DNA of 64,000 bases from FEN-1219 sp963744305 (GCA_963744305.1 CAVUTF010000023.1:39244-103243), one strand, 5' to 3'. Positions 9,851-20,016 are shown, numbered from the stretch's first letter. A program made the numbers and translations. The notes: a model not told the origin generated them from the sequence alone.

Positions 9851-11656
9851 CTCGAGCTCGCGTCGCGCTCCGGCCGAAGCTCGTTCGCGATGAAGCCGCC
9901 CGATTGATGCCGCCAGAGCTTCTCGTAGTGGCCGCCGCGGCGCAGCAGCTCCACGTGCGTGCCCTCCTCGACGATCTTGCCGGCGTCGAGCACGACGAGC
10001 CGGTCCATGCGCGCGATCGTCGACAGCCGATGCGCGATCGCGATGACCGTCTTGCCTTGCATCAGAGTCGAGCAACTGCTCTTGGATCGCGAGCTCGACC
10101 TCGCTGTCGAGCGCCGAGGTCGCCTCGTCGAGCACGAGAATCGGCGCGTCCTTCAAGATCACGCGCGCGAGCGCGATGCGCTGCCGTTGGCCGCCCGACA
10201 GCTTCACGCCGCGCTCGCCGACGTGGGCGCGCATAGGCCGCCCGGCCGTGCCAGTCGCGCAGCGCGACGATGAACTCGTGCGCCTGCGCCTTGCGTGCGG
10301 CCGCCACGACCTCGGCTTCGCTCGCGTTCGGCTTGCCGTAGCGGATGTTGGCCGCGATCGAGCGATGCAACAGCGACGTGTCCTGCGTCACCATGCCGAT
10401 CGCCGCGCGCAGGCTCTCCTGCGTGACGTGCGCGATGTCCTGGCCGTCGATCGAGATCCGGCCCGACTCGGTGTCGTGCAGCCGCAGCAGGAGGTTCACG
10501 AGCGTCGACTTGCCGGCGCCCGAACGGCCGACGAGGCCCGACGCGCTCGCCGGGGCGAATCGTGAGATTCAGGTTCTGCACCACGGGCGGCGCGTCGCCG
10601 CGCCCGTAGGCGAAGCGTCAGGCTCTCGAAGCGGATCTCGCCGCGCGTGACGTCGAGGGCGCGCGCGCCCGGACGATCGACGCCCGAGTGCGGCACCGCG
10701 ATCGACTGCATGCCTTCTTGCACGGTGCCGATGTTCTCGAAGATCGACGTGACCTCCCAGCTCACCCAGCCCGCCGCCGTCACCGTTTGCCACGCGAGCG
10801 GCAACGCCGTCGCGACGACTGCCCGCGTCGACGATGCCTTGCGCCCACAGCGTGATCCCGATCGCCGCCGTGCTGACGAGCAGCAGCGCGTTCAGCACCG
10901 TCAGGCAAGATGTGGAACCGCGTGATCATCGCGCAGGTGCGCGCGCATGGCGACCGTAGTGCCCATCCATCGCTTCGCGGACGTACGCGTCCTCGTCGCG
11001 CATGCGGCCGAACAGCTTCACCGTCAGAATGTTCGTGTAGCTGTCGACGACGCGGCCCATGACGAGCGAGCGCCCTTCGGAGCTCACGCGCGAGAGCTCG
11101 CGCAGCCTCGGCACGAAGTGCCGCAAGGATCAGCACGTAGCCGACGAACCACGTGAAGATCGGCACGCCGAGCCGCCAATCGGCGACGGTCAGTCAGCGC
11201 GAACGCCGTCACGCCGTAGACGCCGATGTACCAGACGGCGCGGATGCTCGACATCGCGCTCTCGCGCAGCGAGCTCGCCGTCTGCATGACGCGATTCGCG
11301 ATGCGGCCGGCGAAATCGTTCTGGAAGAACGGCCAGCTCTGGCGCACGACATGCCAGTGGCTCTGCCAGCGGATGAGGCTCGTCGCCCCGGGCAGCAACG
11401 CGTTGTGCCGGATCGAGACGTCGGTGAAGATCGCGAGCGGCCGAACGACGAGCACGAGCGCCGACCATGGCGAGCAGCATCGGCAGCTGCGGCAGTCGAG
11501 CGCTGCCTCGCGGTCCGTCGCTTCCATCAGCGACACGAGCCGGCCGATGAACAGCGGTATGACGGTATCGAGCAGCGCGACGGCGAGGCTCGCGGCGAAC
11601 ATGGCCGCGTACCAGCCCTTCGTTTGCCGAATGAAGTGCCAATAGAACGCGACCAA
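9850..11656 (-). CDS. ABC exporter half-transporter (MsbA/MdlB-like permease-ATPase fusion), frameshifted
   Basis: A six-helix membrane domain followed by a nucleotide-binding domain. The N-terminus VAFYWHFIRQTKGWYAAMFA then ASLAVALLDTVIPLFIGRLV is open from TTG 11656. The ATPase part shows NLLLRLHDTESGRISIDGQD, the Q-loop GMVTQDTSLLHRSIAANIRY, signature GVKLSGGQRQRIALARVIL, Walker B LVLDEATSALDSEVE, and H-loop IAIAHRLSTIARMDRLVVLD. Indels near 11490, 11130, 10930, 10820, 10560, 10240 and 10060 break it. Its place behind Kdo genes makes lipid A-core flipping attractive, but the sequence is equally like multidrug MdlB types. Confidence 0.8.
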
Positions 11657-11934
11657 GCCTTCGGGCGGACGCGCCGGTTGGCAGGGCTCGCGGTTGCGGC
11701 AATGTCGAAGTCGACGAGCTTCACTGAAGCGTGCAGCCGGGCAGCTTGCGCCGCCGAGGCCTCAACCTGAAACGGGAGTCGCCGGCGATCGGCCGGCGTG
11801 GCGCACGATAGCAGATTCACACGGGCGCGCGCCGGCGCTTCCCGGATCCCGCGACAGGTGTAGTCGACGCGCCGATTGCCAAGATGCGCGCCGGCTGCTC
11901 GAAAGCGTCCGTCGAAACGGCCGGTGCCGACCCC

Positions 11935-13229
11935 ATGATTGGACCGGCGCGCGAGGCGCGTGTCCTCACGAGCGCGAGCGTGCGGACGAGCGCGCCGCGG
12001 TTGTCCGTCACGAGCGTGTGACGCGGCGCTTGCCCGGCGGCGCGGCGCAAGTCGGGCTGCTCGAAGTACAAGCGCGAGGGCCGCGACGAGTCCTTGCACA
12101 TCGTGGACTTGCCGCGCGGCGCCGCGCTCGAGCGCCATCGCGCTGATCTCTTCGAAGTGGAACATGTGCGGGCCGAACACGACGGGCACGTGCACGGCGC
12201 ACGCCTCGAGCAGGTTCTGGCCGCCGTGCGGCACGAGGCTGCCGCCGATGAACGCGACGTCGGCGGCCGCGTAGAGCCGCTGCAGCTCGCCCATCGTGTC
12301 GCCGACGAGCACTTCCGTGCCTGGCGGCAACTCGCCCGGCGTCCGGCTGCGCAGCGCCACGGCGAAGCCGCGCTGGCGGCACAGGCGAGCCACGGCGCGG
12401 AACCGCTCGGGATGCCGCGGCACGAGCACGAGCAGCAGCGTGCGGAAAAGCGCCGCTTGAGCTGCGCGAACGCGTCGAGCACCTTGCGCTCCTCGCCGGC
12501 GATGCGTGCTGGCGGCGATCCATACGGGCCGCGTCGCGCGCCCCAGTGCTCGCGCAGCGCGCGCGCTTCGTCGAGCAGCTGTGCCGGCAGCTCGACGTCG
12601 AACTTCAGATTGCCCGTCACGTGGATCGAGCGACTCGGGCGCGCCGAGATTGCGCAACCGCTGCGCGTCGACGCGCGTCTGCGCGCACAGCAGGTCGGCG
12701 TTGCGCGAGCATCGCGCGCGTCGATCTTCGGCACGCGCAGATAGCCGCGCAGCGACGCCTGCGACACGCGGCCGTTGACGAGCAGCAGGGGAATCCGGCG
12801 CCGGCCGCACTCGGCGAAGATGTTCGGCCAGAACTCGGTCTCTGCGATCACGGCGACCTCGGGGTGCACGCGGTCGAGGAAGCGCCGTACGGCGTCCGGA
12901 AAATCGTACGGCACGTAGCAGTGGCTGACGCGGTCGCCGAACAGCTCGCGTGACTTGCTCGGATCCCGTCGGCGTCATCGTCGTGACGACGACGCGATGC
13001 TGCGGGATACCGCTCGACGAGCGCGCTCGACGAGCGGCGCCGCGGAGCGCACCTCGCCGACCGAAACGGCGTGCACCCAGATCACGCGCCTTGCCCGCGC
13101 AGCGGCGCGACGAAGCCGAAGCGCTCCGGCCAGCGGTGCCAGTACGCGGGATAGCGCAGTCCGCGCCAGATCAGATTGCCGAACGCGTACGGCAGCAGCA
13201 GATAGACGACGATGCGCCAAAGCGCTCAT
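11935..13229 (-). CDS. waaA: Kdo transferase WaaA (KdtA), frameshifted
   Basis: Glycosyltransferase that adds 3-deoxy-D-manno-octulosonate from CMP-Kdo to lipid IVA at the inner membrane. The start ATG 13229 leads, after dropping one T from a TTT run at 13219-13221, to MSAWRIVVYLLLPYAFGNLI. VIWVHAVSVGEVRSAAPLVE and VHPEVAVIAETEFWPNIF give the signature of the family. VNGRVSQASLRGYLRVPKID, VTGNLKFDVELP and FIGGSLVPHGGQNLLEACA (other frames) complete the GT-B fold. The frame after RGALVRTLALVR is uncertain, so the end is estimated from family length (about 430 residues). It lies just behind the kdsC-like gene. Confidence 0.85.
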
Positions 13230-13239
13230 CGTCAGTCGC

Positions 13240-13941
13240 TCACGCGTCTGATCGACGAACTCCGTCGTCAGCGGCCTGGCGCGCGCGCGAAGATACGCGC
13301 GCGTAGTCGCGATCCCATGCGACGCGCGACGCGACGACGGCATCGAAGGAGCCGAGCAAGCCGAGCAGCAGCTCGCAGACCTCGCGCACGGCGTGCCGCT
13401 CGCGGCGCGTGCGCCGGTCACGTAGTCGCAGAGCCCCTGCCGCACGACGTAGTCGCGCAGCAGCGGGCTCGCGCTGCGCTGCACGAGCACGCGAATGCCG
13501 CAGCCGAACGCCATGCCGAGGTCGTTGACGTCGTCGAAGATGCAGACGAGCCGCTCCGACGACACGCCGGTGCGTGCGGCACAACGCCTCGATCGCAGCC
13601 GGTCTTGTTGCGCGAGCCGTAGTAGATCGCGTGGAAGTGCTCGCGCACGCGAAGTGCGCGCGCCGACGGATTGTCGGCGCCCGTGATCAGCGCGGCGATC
13701 GGCAGCGTCCGCCGTGCTCGCGCCACAGCGCATAGCGCAGCAGGTTCGTGCCCATCGAATCGGGCTCGCTGTAACGTGCTCTCGGCTGCCCTCGCCTTTC
13801 GCGCCTTGGTTGAAGACGCCGTCCCAGTCGCGAGACGAAGCCGCGAATCGCTGCGCACGCGCTCGACGAGCGTGGCGATCGGCGTCACGAAACGGTGCCG
13901 CCGAGCTTCGAGAAGACCTCGAGCTCGGCTTGGGCCATCAT
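13240..13941 (-). CDS. KdsC-like HAD phosphatase (Kdo-8-phosphate phosphatase candidate), frameshifted
   Basis: A HAD-superfamily phosphatase, probably removing phosphate from Kdo-8-P. Start ATG 13941 lies 7 bases behind the fusion gene. Merged frames give IRGFV-DWDGVFNQG (motif I, DxDGV), LPIAALITGADNPSARALRV (motif II with T), YGSRNK (motif III Lys), FDDVNDLGMAFGCGIRVLVQ (motif IV DDxxD) and HAVREVCELLLGLLG, the C-terminal helix typical of KdsC. It is about 50 residues longer than E. coli KdsC, with extra sequence at both ends. Function is inferred from motifs plus position between kdsA-linked genes and waaA. Confidence 0.65.
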
Positions 13942-13947
13942 CGAGTC

Positions 13948-14998
13948 CTACAGCTGCTCTTGGCCGAGCAGCCCGAGCTTGATGAGATCCTGGACGTCGA
14001 GCACGCCGACGGGGCGAGTTGCCGTCGACGACGACGATGCTGTCGACCTCGGCCTTCTTGAACAGCTTCACGGCGTCGTTGAGCAGGCTCTCGCGATCGA
14101 TCGTGACGCGGCGTCTTCGAGAAACCGATCGTCGCGCAGCGATCTGGTCGAGGATCTGCGCGGCCGCCCGCTTGCAGCTTGCGCCGCAGGTCGCCGTCCG
14201 TGAACACACCGGCCACGGCGCCCTTCGCGTCGACGAGCGTGACGAGGCCGAGGCGCGACTCCGTCATCTTCACCATCGCGGAGCTCAGCGTCTCGCCGGT
14301 CTCGCAGACGGGATTGGCCGCGCGGATGACGTCCTTCACTCGCGTGGTCATCAGCGCCGTGTGCTCGCGGAACTGCGCCGTGCCGAGCGCCGTGAGCGTG
14401 TTCTCGCAGAGATTCTTCATGACGGAGAACGGCATCGTGCAGACGTGCACGCCCGATCAGCATCGCTTGCCGCACGTGCTCCGGCATGGCGCACCGATGA
14501 GAACATGACCTTGCTGTCGTAGCCGTAGCGCTCGATGACGTCGACGCATTGCTCGAACAGCTGGATCGCGTCGTGGCCCTGATCCTGCATGCGGCCGGCG
14601 AGCGGGCAGATGAACGACGGCGCCGGCCTCCATCGCCATGTAGGCCTGATTCAGCGTGTAGATCAGGTGCACGTTGACCTTGTAGCCGCGTGCCCGCAGC
14701 CGCTTGGCACCCCTTCACGCCTTCGTTCGAGATCGGCACCTTGAAGACGGGCGGCCGCTCGAGCCCGAGCCCGAGTGATCCGGTCTGCCTCGGCGACGAA
14801 TATCGTCCGGCGTATCGCCGAGCGCCTCGACCTGCAGCTCCGGGCACCATGCTTCGACAGCTTGACGATCGCGCCGTCGATGTCGGTGATGCCGTGCCGG
14901 TGCATGAACGTCGGCGTCGTCGTCAGTCCCTTGATGAAACCGTAATCGAGCGCGGCTTCGATCTCTTTGAAGTCGACCGAGTCGAGATAGAGTTCCAT
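13948..14998 (-). CDS. Transaldolase (FSA-type) fused to a KdsD-like CBS pair
   Basis: A two-part protein of about 350 residues. The N-terminal 210 residues match the small transaldolase/fructose-6-phosphate aldolase fold: MELYLDSVDFKEIEAALDYG at 14998, Schiff-base Lys in FKVPISNEGVKG, HLIYTLNQAYMAMEAGAVV, and VRQAMLIGVHVCTMPFSVMK. The usual TTNPS motif reads TTTPT. The C-terminal 130 residues are two CBS domains (VKDVIRAANPVCETGETL, GVFTDGDLRRKLQAGG, KAEVDSIVVVDGN, GVLDVQDLIKLGLLG) closely resembling the tail of arabinose-5-phosphate isomerase KdsD. The junction CENTLTALGTAQFREHTALM then TTRVKDV lies in one open frame (14450 to about 14180), so the fusion is not an indel artefact. Indels exist on both sides. 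It follows kdsA by 9 bases. Confidence 0.8.
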
Positions 14999-15007
14999 GC
15001 GCGTCCT

Positions 15008-15867
15008 CTAGTGCACCGACTGCGAGCGAACGAGGTTGTGAATGTCGATCAGCGGCTCGCATGAACTCTCGAGATCGTCGAGAGTAGTACTGGCTCGCCG
15101 CGTCGCAAAGCGCATCGGGCGGGTTCGGGTGCGCCTCGATGAAGAAACCGTCGACGCCGGCCGCGACGCCGGACCGCGCGAGCGTCGTGAGGAACTGGCG
15201 CGCGCTGCCGCGCGGGTCCTTACTCGGGATGCCGTACTTGCGAATCGAGTGCGCCGACGTCGAAGACGACCGGATAGCCGATCTGCGTCGAGCAATAGAA
15301 AGCTGCGCGGATCGACGATCGAGGTCGTTGTAGCCGAACGTATAGCCGCGCTCCGTGACGATGATGCTTGTCGTTTCCCGACGTCCTCGATCTTCTTGAC
15401 GGGCTTCGCCATGTTCTCGGGCGCGATGAACTGGCCGTGCTTGATGTTCACGACGGCACCGGTTTTGGCGGCGGCCACTACGAGCTCCGACTGCATGCAC
15501 AGGTAGGCGGGAATCTGCAGCACGTCGCACGACTTCCGCGGCCGGCGCGGCTTGATACGGATAGTGGATATCGGTAAGCATCGGCAGCTCGAACTCCCGC
15601 TTCATTTTTTCGAGCACGCGCAGACCTTCGTCGAGGCCGGGTCCTTGGTAGTAGTCGAGCGAGCTGCGGTTGTCCTTCGAGAACGACGACTTGAAAATCA
15701 GCGGCACTTTCAGGGTCGCCGTGATCTTCTTTAGCCGCTCGGCAGTGCGCATCATCAACGATTCCTCTTCGATGACGCACGGGCCGGCGATGAGAAACAG
15801 CTGATCGGAGCCGCAATCGATGTCGCCGACGAAAACGTGCTTTTTGGTGCATTGCGGAGGTGCTCAT
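15008..15867 (-). CDS. kdsA: 3-deoxy-8-phosphooctulonate synthase, frameshifted
   Basis: Condenses phosphoenolpyruvate with arabinose 5-phosphate to Kdo-8-phosphate in the cytoplasm. ATG 15867 overlaps the stop of the upstream waaA-like gene (ATGA). The protein then reads FVGDIDCGSDQLFLIAGPCV, SSFSKDNRSSLDYYQGPGLD, FELPMLTDIHYPYQAAPAAE, DVLQIPAYLCMQSELVVAAA and VNIKHGQFIAPENMAKPVKK, all conserved KdsA motifs. The first slip is a run of five T at 15841-15845 where four restore the frame. The C-terminal third (TERGYTFGYNDL, GVDGFFIEAHPNPPDALCD) is spread over frames. It ends HNLVRSQSVH at 15008. Confidence 0.92.
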
Positions 15868-17231
15868 ACGGACGAATCCGGATCGCAGGCTGGTCGCGGC
15901 ATTTTGCGGGCAAAGCTCAAGCCCTGCAAGCGCTGGACTTGCGCACCCATGAGCTCGACGATGAGATCGTAGTTGCGTGCAGTCGCTCCTTGACCCTCGT
16001 CGCACGACGCGTTGCGCTCGCATATCCGAGCTCGCGCCGCAAGTCTCGATCGGCGACGAGACGCGCAACCGCAGACGTAAGCTCCGCAGCGTTGCTCACG
16101 AGCCAACCGGCGTCCGCTGCGAGCAGATCCTCAACCGTCTCCTTGAAGCTGAAATTGTATGGACCGAACAGCACGGGCACGGCCGACGATCGCAGGTTCC
16201 ATCAAATTGTGGCCGCCTTTGTTGCTGCCGCGAAAAAACAAGCTACCGCCGACGAACGCGATGTCTGCGACCGCATAAAGCTGACCGAGCTCGCCGACCG
16301 TATCGACGAGCAGCACGCCGGCGCGGCCCGGCGCCGCCGCCGCGCCTCGATCGATGGCCGACTTGCGCACCGTTGCGAACCCGCGCTGCCGGGCGTGCTG
16401 CTCGACGATCTGCGCGTCGGCCGGATAGCGGGGCACGATGATGAGCGCGGACCGCGCGCTGACTTTCCGCGCGGCGCCGTAGGCGTCGAGCAGCGCTTCA
16501 TCCTCTTGCTCATGAAGGCTGCCGCCGATGATGACGACGTCCTCTTCCGCATAACCGAGGCTCGCGCGCAATGTTGCGCCCTGCTCGAGATCGGCATGCG
16601 CGCGCGCAAGATCGTATTTCATGTTGCCCGTCACCCGCATCCGTTCGGCGGCCACACCGAGCGAGCGCAAACGTTGCGCGTGCTCTTCGGTCTGTACTGC
16701 AATCAGCGTGAGGTCCGAGAGCACGCGCGGAATCAGCCGCGTGCGTGCGTGCATGCGGAAGGACTTCGCGGACATCTTGCCGTTGACGAGCGACCACCGG
16801 AACTGCGCGCCGGCGCGCAGCGGAGATGAAGTTCGGCCAAAACTCCGACTCGACGATGATCAGCTAGCCGCGGATCGAAGCGCCGGAGCAGCGCTGCGAA
16901 CGACGAACGACAGATCGAGCGGAAACGGCACGACGCGATGGCGCGGGTACAGCTTGCGCGCGGCCGCGAGCCCGGTGCCGGTGAACGCAGAAATCACGAG
17001 TGGCGTGCTCGGCATGTCGCGCTCGAGGAGCGCGACGAGCGGCTTCAGCAGCGAGACTTCGCCCGCGGAAGAGCCGTGCAGCCAGATCGAGCCCGTGAGC
17101 CCACTTTCGAGGCTGAGACCGAAGCGCTTGGCAAGTTCGCGCCGATCCCCTGCCGCAACGAGCCGGTACAGGAGCCAGGGCGAGAGAAAGATGCACGCGA
17201 TCAGGTACGCAAAATCGAGCAACAGCGCCAT
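15864..17231 (-). CDS. Second, divergent Kdo transferase-like glycosyltransferase, frameshifted
   Basis: A WaaA-family GT-B glycosyltransferase. ATG 17231 gives MALLLDFAYLIACIFLSPWL, a membrane anchor, then GSIWLHGSSAGEVSLLKPLV and PLVISAFTGTGLAAARKLYP. ESEFWPNFISALRAGA (across a slip near 16865) is the WaaA acceptor motif. LVNGKMSAKSFRM, VTGNMKYDLARAHADLEQG, DVVIIGGSLHEQEDEALLDA and FRGSNKGGHNLMEPA follow. It differs widely from the other copy at 11935-13229. Slips are near 16865, 16190 and 16000. It opens the Kdo operon and its stop overlaps the kdsA start. It could add a second Kdo or a related sugar. Confidence 0.78.
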
Positions 17232-17299
17232 CGACCATCCTGCCGGCGCAGGCTGCGCCACCGGAGGATCATTCTAGTCGAGAAGCGTTCTGGTGGCTC

Positions 17300-18641
17300 T
17301 TACGCGTTGGCGGGCGCGCGCCAAACCTGGGCGACCGATACTTTGCTGTTGGTTGCCGTCACCGCGTAGTGATCGATCCAATCGGGAACGAGATCACCGC
17401 GCATCGGCCGGCGCGATGAAGAAGCCTTGCGCCATCTCGCAGCCGAGCTGCGCGATCACGGCGAGCGCCTCTGCGCTGTCAACGCCCTCGGCGACGACGC
17501 GCATGCCGAGCGCGTGCGCGAGCGCGATCACCGTCTTGAACGATGTGCTGATCCTTCTCATCGAGCGCAATCGTGCCGATGAAGCGCTTGTCGATCTTGA
17601 TCTCGGTGGCCGGGATCTGCTTCAAGTAGGTCAACGACGAATAGCCCTTGCCGAAATCGTCGATCGAGAGATCGACGTCGAGCTTGCGCACGCGGTCGAG
17701 GCTCGCGAGAGACGCATCGTCGCCTTGCACCAAGCTGTCTTCGGTGAGCTCGATCGTCAACCCGAAGCCGCGCTCGTCGAGCGCAGCTTTCAAGTTGCGC
17801 AACCGCCCGACGAATTCCGTGTGCATCAGCACCTGCGGCGGCACGTTGACGGCCACGCCGAAGGGCGCCGTCACGGTCGTCCAACGCCTTGAGGTGCTCG
17901 ACGATGCGGTCGAAGACGAGCCACGTGATCGGCACGATGCTGCCGGAGCGCTCGGCCAAGGGAATGAACTCCGCCGCCGGAACGAAGCGTCCGGATTGCG
18001 TGCGCCATCGCACCAAAGCTTCCACGCCGCAGACACGGCGCTTCGCGATCTCGACCTTCGGCTGGAAATACACCTCGAGCTCGTTCTCCTGGACGGCACG
18101 CGTAAGCTCGGTCTCGAATTTCCAGAGCGCCGCTTGTTGCTGGGTCGCATCCGGTCGATAGATGTCGAACGCGAGCTCGTTCTCGCGCGCTTCCTTCAGC
18201 GCAAGCTCGGCGCGGCGAAACAACGTCGCTGCATCGTCGGCGTGCGAGGGATACACGGCGATGCCGAGCGTCACATCGACGAGAAACGTGTCGCCGCCCA
18301 CTTCCAATTGCGGCGGATTCTCCTCCGTAAGACCTATCGCGCGCGTCCATGATCGCGGACATCGAGTCCACGGCCAAAACTACGGCGAAGCGGCGCTCGG
18401 ACAGACGAATGATCGGCGTCTTCGGCGGCAAGGTTTCGCGCAGCTTGTCCGAGTAGGTGGCGCAGAACGCCTCGCACTGATCGTGGCCGAACGTGCTCGC
18501 GATCCGGTTGAACGCATCGAGCTGGCCGAGCAACAGGCCGGCGAGCCGGCCTTGTTGACCTTGGCGTAGATACTGCTCGACAAAGCGGACGCTGGCGCTT
18601 CGGTGTCTGCCGGTGCTTGGTTCTTCCTGCGCGTCGCTCAC
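17300..18641 (-). CDS. EAL-domain phosphodiesterase with degenerate GGDEF domain
   Basis: A cytoplasmic c-di-GMP signalling protein of about 447 residues with no membrane segment. GTG 18641 starts MSDAQEEPSTGRHRSASVRF. The GGDEF domain (residues about 25-170) is inactive by inspection: the signature is RLSERRFAVVL instead of R-GGDEF. The EAL domain (from about residue 190) keeps CGVEALVRWRTQSGRFVPAA, ELTEDSLVQGD, LSIDDFGKGYSSLTYLKQIP, EIKIDKRFIG and MRVVAEGVDSAEALAVIAQL, so catalysis is plausible. Frame changes lie near 18335, 17880, 17550 and 17405. The end RPMRGDLVPDWIDHYAVTA is normal for the family. A more upstream start in another frame cannot be excluded. Confidence 0.85.
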
Positions 18642-18926
18642 CCAAGACCTCTTTGTCGGTGGAAGCCTGAAAGGCGTAGCATTTGAACAAAACGTCGACC
18701 GCTGCCGCTGTGAGCGTGTTCACGAGCTCGAGCATGCGCGAAACATCTCGAGGCGAGTGAAGACACGCGGTACTTCTTCGGCAGTTTCTGACGAGAGGCG
18801 TCAGCACGCATTGACATAACTATGTGACTGTCGCGCCCGCACGGCATGGCAGCGGCGGTGGCACGACGATTGCACCCCGTAAGGGTCGAAGGCGTCGTAA
18901 CCGCCCGGCAATACAGCGACACGGCG

Positions 18927-19211
18927 ATGACGAGAGTAAAACCGAGCATTCGGCCGACCGAGACGTATACCGAACCGAACTTCGTTCGGGTCTACACGGC
19001 GGCCTCGAGCGAGCGGGGTGGGCGCGTCGCTACGATCGAGCACCTTTCCTATCGCGCCGCAACCGACCGCACCGGATCAGGGCGCTCAGGATGGCGCTGC
19101 GAAACGATCGTCGACGGGGAAGCCATGTCCCGCGAGGATGCGCTGTTCATTGCGCGCAGCTACGCGATCGCAAACGACATTCCCGTAATCTACGAGTGCC
19201 ACAGCGACTGA
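18927..19211 (+). CDS. Small hypothetical protein
   Basis: A 94-residue product, MTRVKPSIRPTETYTEPNFV at its start, without signal peptide or transmembrane segment. The body (VRVYTAASSERGGRVATIEH..) and the end (SREDALFIARSYAIANDIPV IYECHSD) look like a compact alpha/beta fold, and codon use fits the neighbourhood. An upstream ATG at 18846 would extend it by 27 residues of poor quality. No family recognised. It is divergent from the EAL gene, separated by 285 bases. Confidence 0.5.
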   Translation: MTRVKPSIRPTETYTEPNFVRVYTAASSERGGRVATIEHLSYRAATDRTGSGRSGWRCETIVDGEAMSREDALFIARSYAIANDIPVIYECHSD

Positions 19212-19275
19212 TCGAGTCGCGCCGCCGCAAAGCCTCACAAGTGGCCGCAATGGCAACTTCCCTTGTACGTCTTTT

Positions 19276-20016
19276 TCACTGTCCAAGCTGCGTGCGCATC
19301 TCCGCGGCCGTGAATTGGCGGCTCGCGAGCGGCTGCCCCAGATCGAACTCGCGCGTGCGCGCGAGCGAGCCGACCACCACCGGGTCGAAACCCGCGTCTC
19401 TCACCAACCGCTGCGCGATCGCAAGCGCCGGCGCGTCGTCGCCGCCGATCGGAATCGCGATGCGCTCGGGAGTTCGATTGCCGTCGTTTGCGAGCGATGC
19501 GGCCGGTATGCAGTTGAAGGCGCGCACGACGCGCGTGCCGCGCAGGAGCTCCGCGGTGGCCACACCGGCGCCTTTTCGCTGGGCGTCGAGCGCCATCGCG
19601 CCATCGCGCCGCTCCACTGGATTGCTCGTGTCGATCACGACCTTGCCGTCGAGCTCGCCGGCATAGTCGTTGCCGACCTGCGGCATGGCCGCGTAGGGAA
19701 TCGACACCAAGATCACGTCGCCGAACGCCGCGGCCTCGCGCGGCGTTCCCGCACGAGCGCGCGGTCCGAGCTCCTGCGCGAGTCCGGCCAGTTCCTCGGG
19801 ATGGCGCGAGGACATGAATACCTCATGACCCGCCGCGACCCAATGACGTGCAAGCGCCCCGCCTATGCGGCCGGTGCCGATGATGCCGATCTTGAGCGGC
19901 TCGGACTGCGCCTGCGCCGTGCCTGCGCCGAGCAGCGTGACCATTCCGAGCAAAAGTGCGCCGCCGACGTGAATTAGCTTTAGGCGGGCGAGCGCAATCC
20001 GTAGTTGCTGTGCCAT
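19276..20016 (-). CDS. NAD(P)-binding oxidoreductase (F420-dependent NADP reductase-like) with signal peptide
   Basis: A Rossmann-fold protein of the NPD/F420_oxidored group. The dinucleotide motif IGIIGTGRIGGALARHWVAA begins at about residue 43, followed by FMSSRHPEEL (phosphate-binding SxR suggests NADP), VILVSIPYAAMPQV, VVIDTSNPVERRDG and RVVRAFNCIPAASL. Uniquely, residues 1-37 form a signal peptide (KLIHVGGALLLGMVTLLGAG then TAQAQSE), so the product should be exported, odd for a nicotinamide-cofactor enzyme. No frameshift. The related cytoplasmic family members are about 200-220 residues. Confidence 0.85.
   Translation of the reverse strand: MAQQLRIALARLKLIHVGGALLLGMVTLLGAGTAQAQSEPLKIGIIGTGRIGGALARHWVAAGHEVFMSSRHPEELAGLAQELGPRARAGTPREAAAFGDVILVSIPYAAMPQVGNDYAGELDGKVVIDTSNPVERRDGAMALDAQRKGAGVATAELLRGTRVVRAFNCIPAASLANDGNRTPERIAIPIGGDDAPALAIAQRLVRDAGFDPVVVGSLARTREFDLGQPLASRQFTAAEMRTQLGQ

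Noticed and set aside
9018..9893. 291-codon plus-strand frame with some protein-like phrases
   Set aside because: It is partly the VOC gene read in one of its frames and partly antisense of the GNAT gene; not a separate gene.
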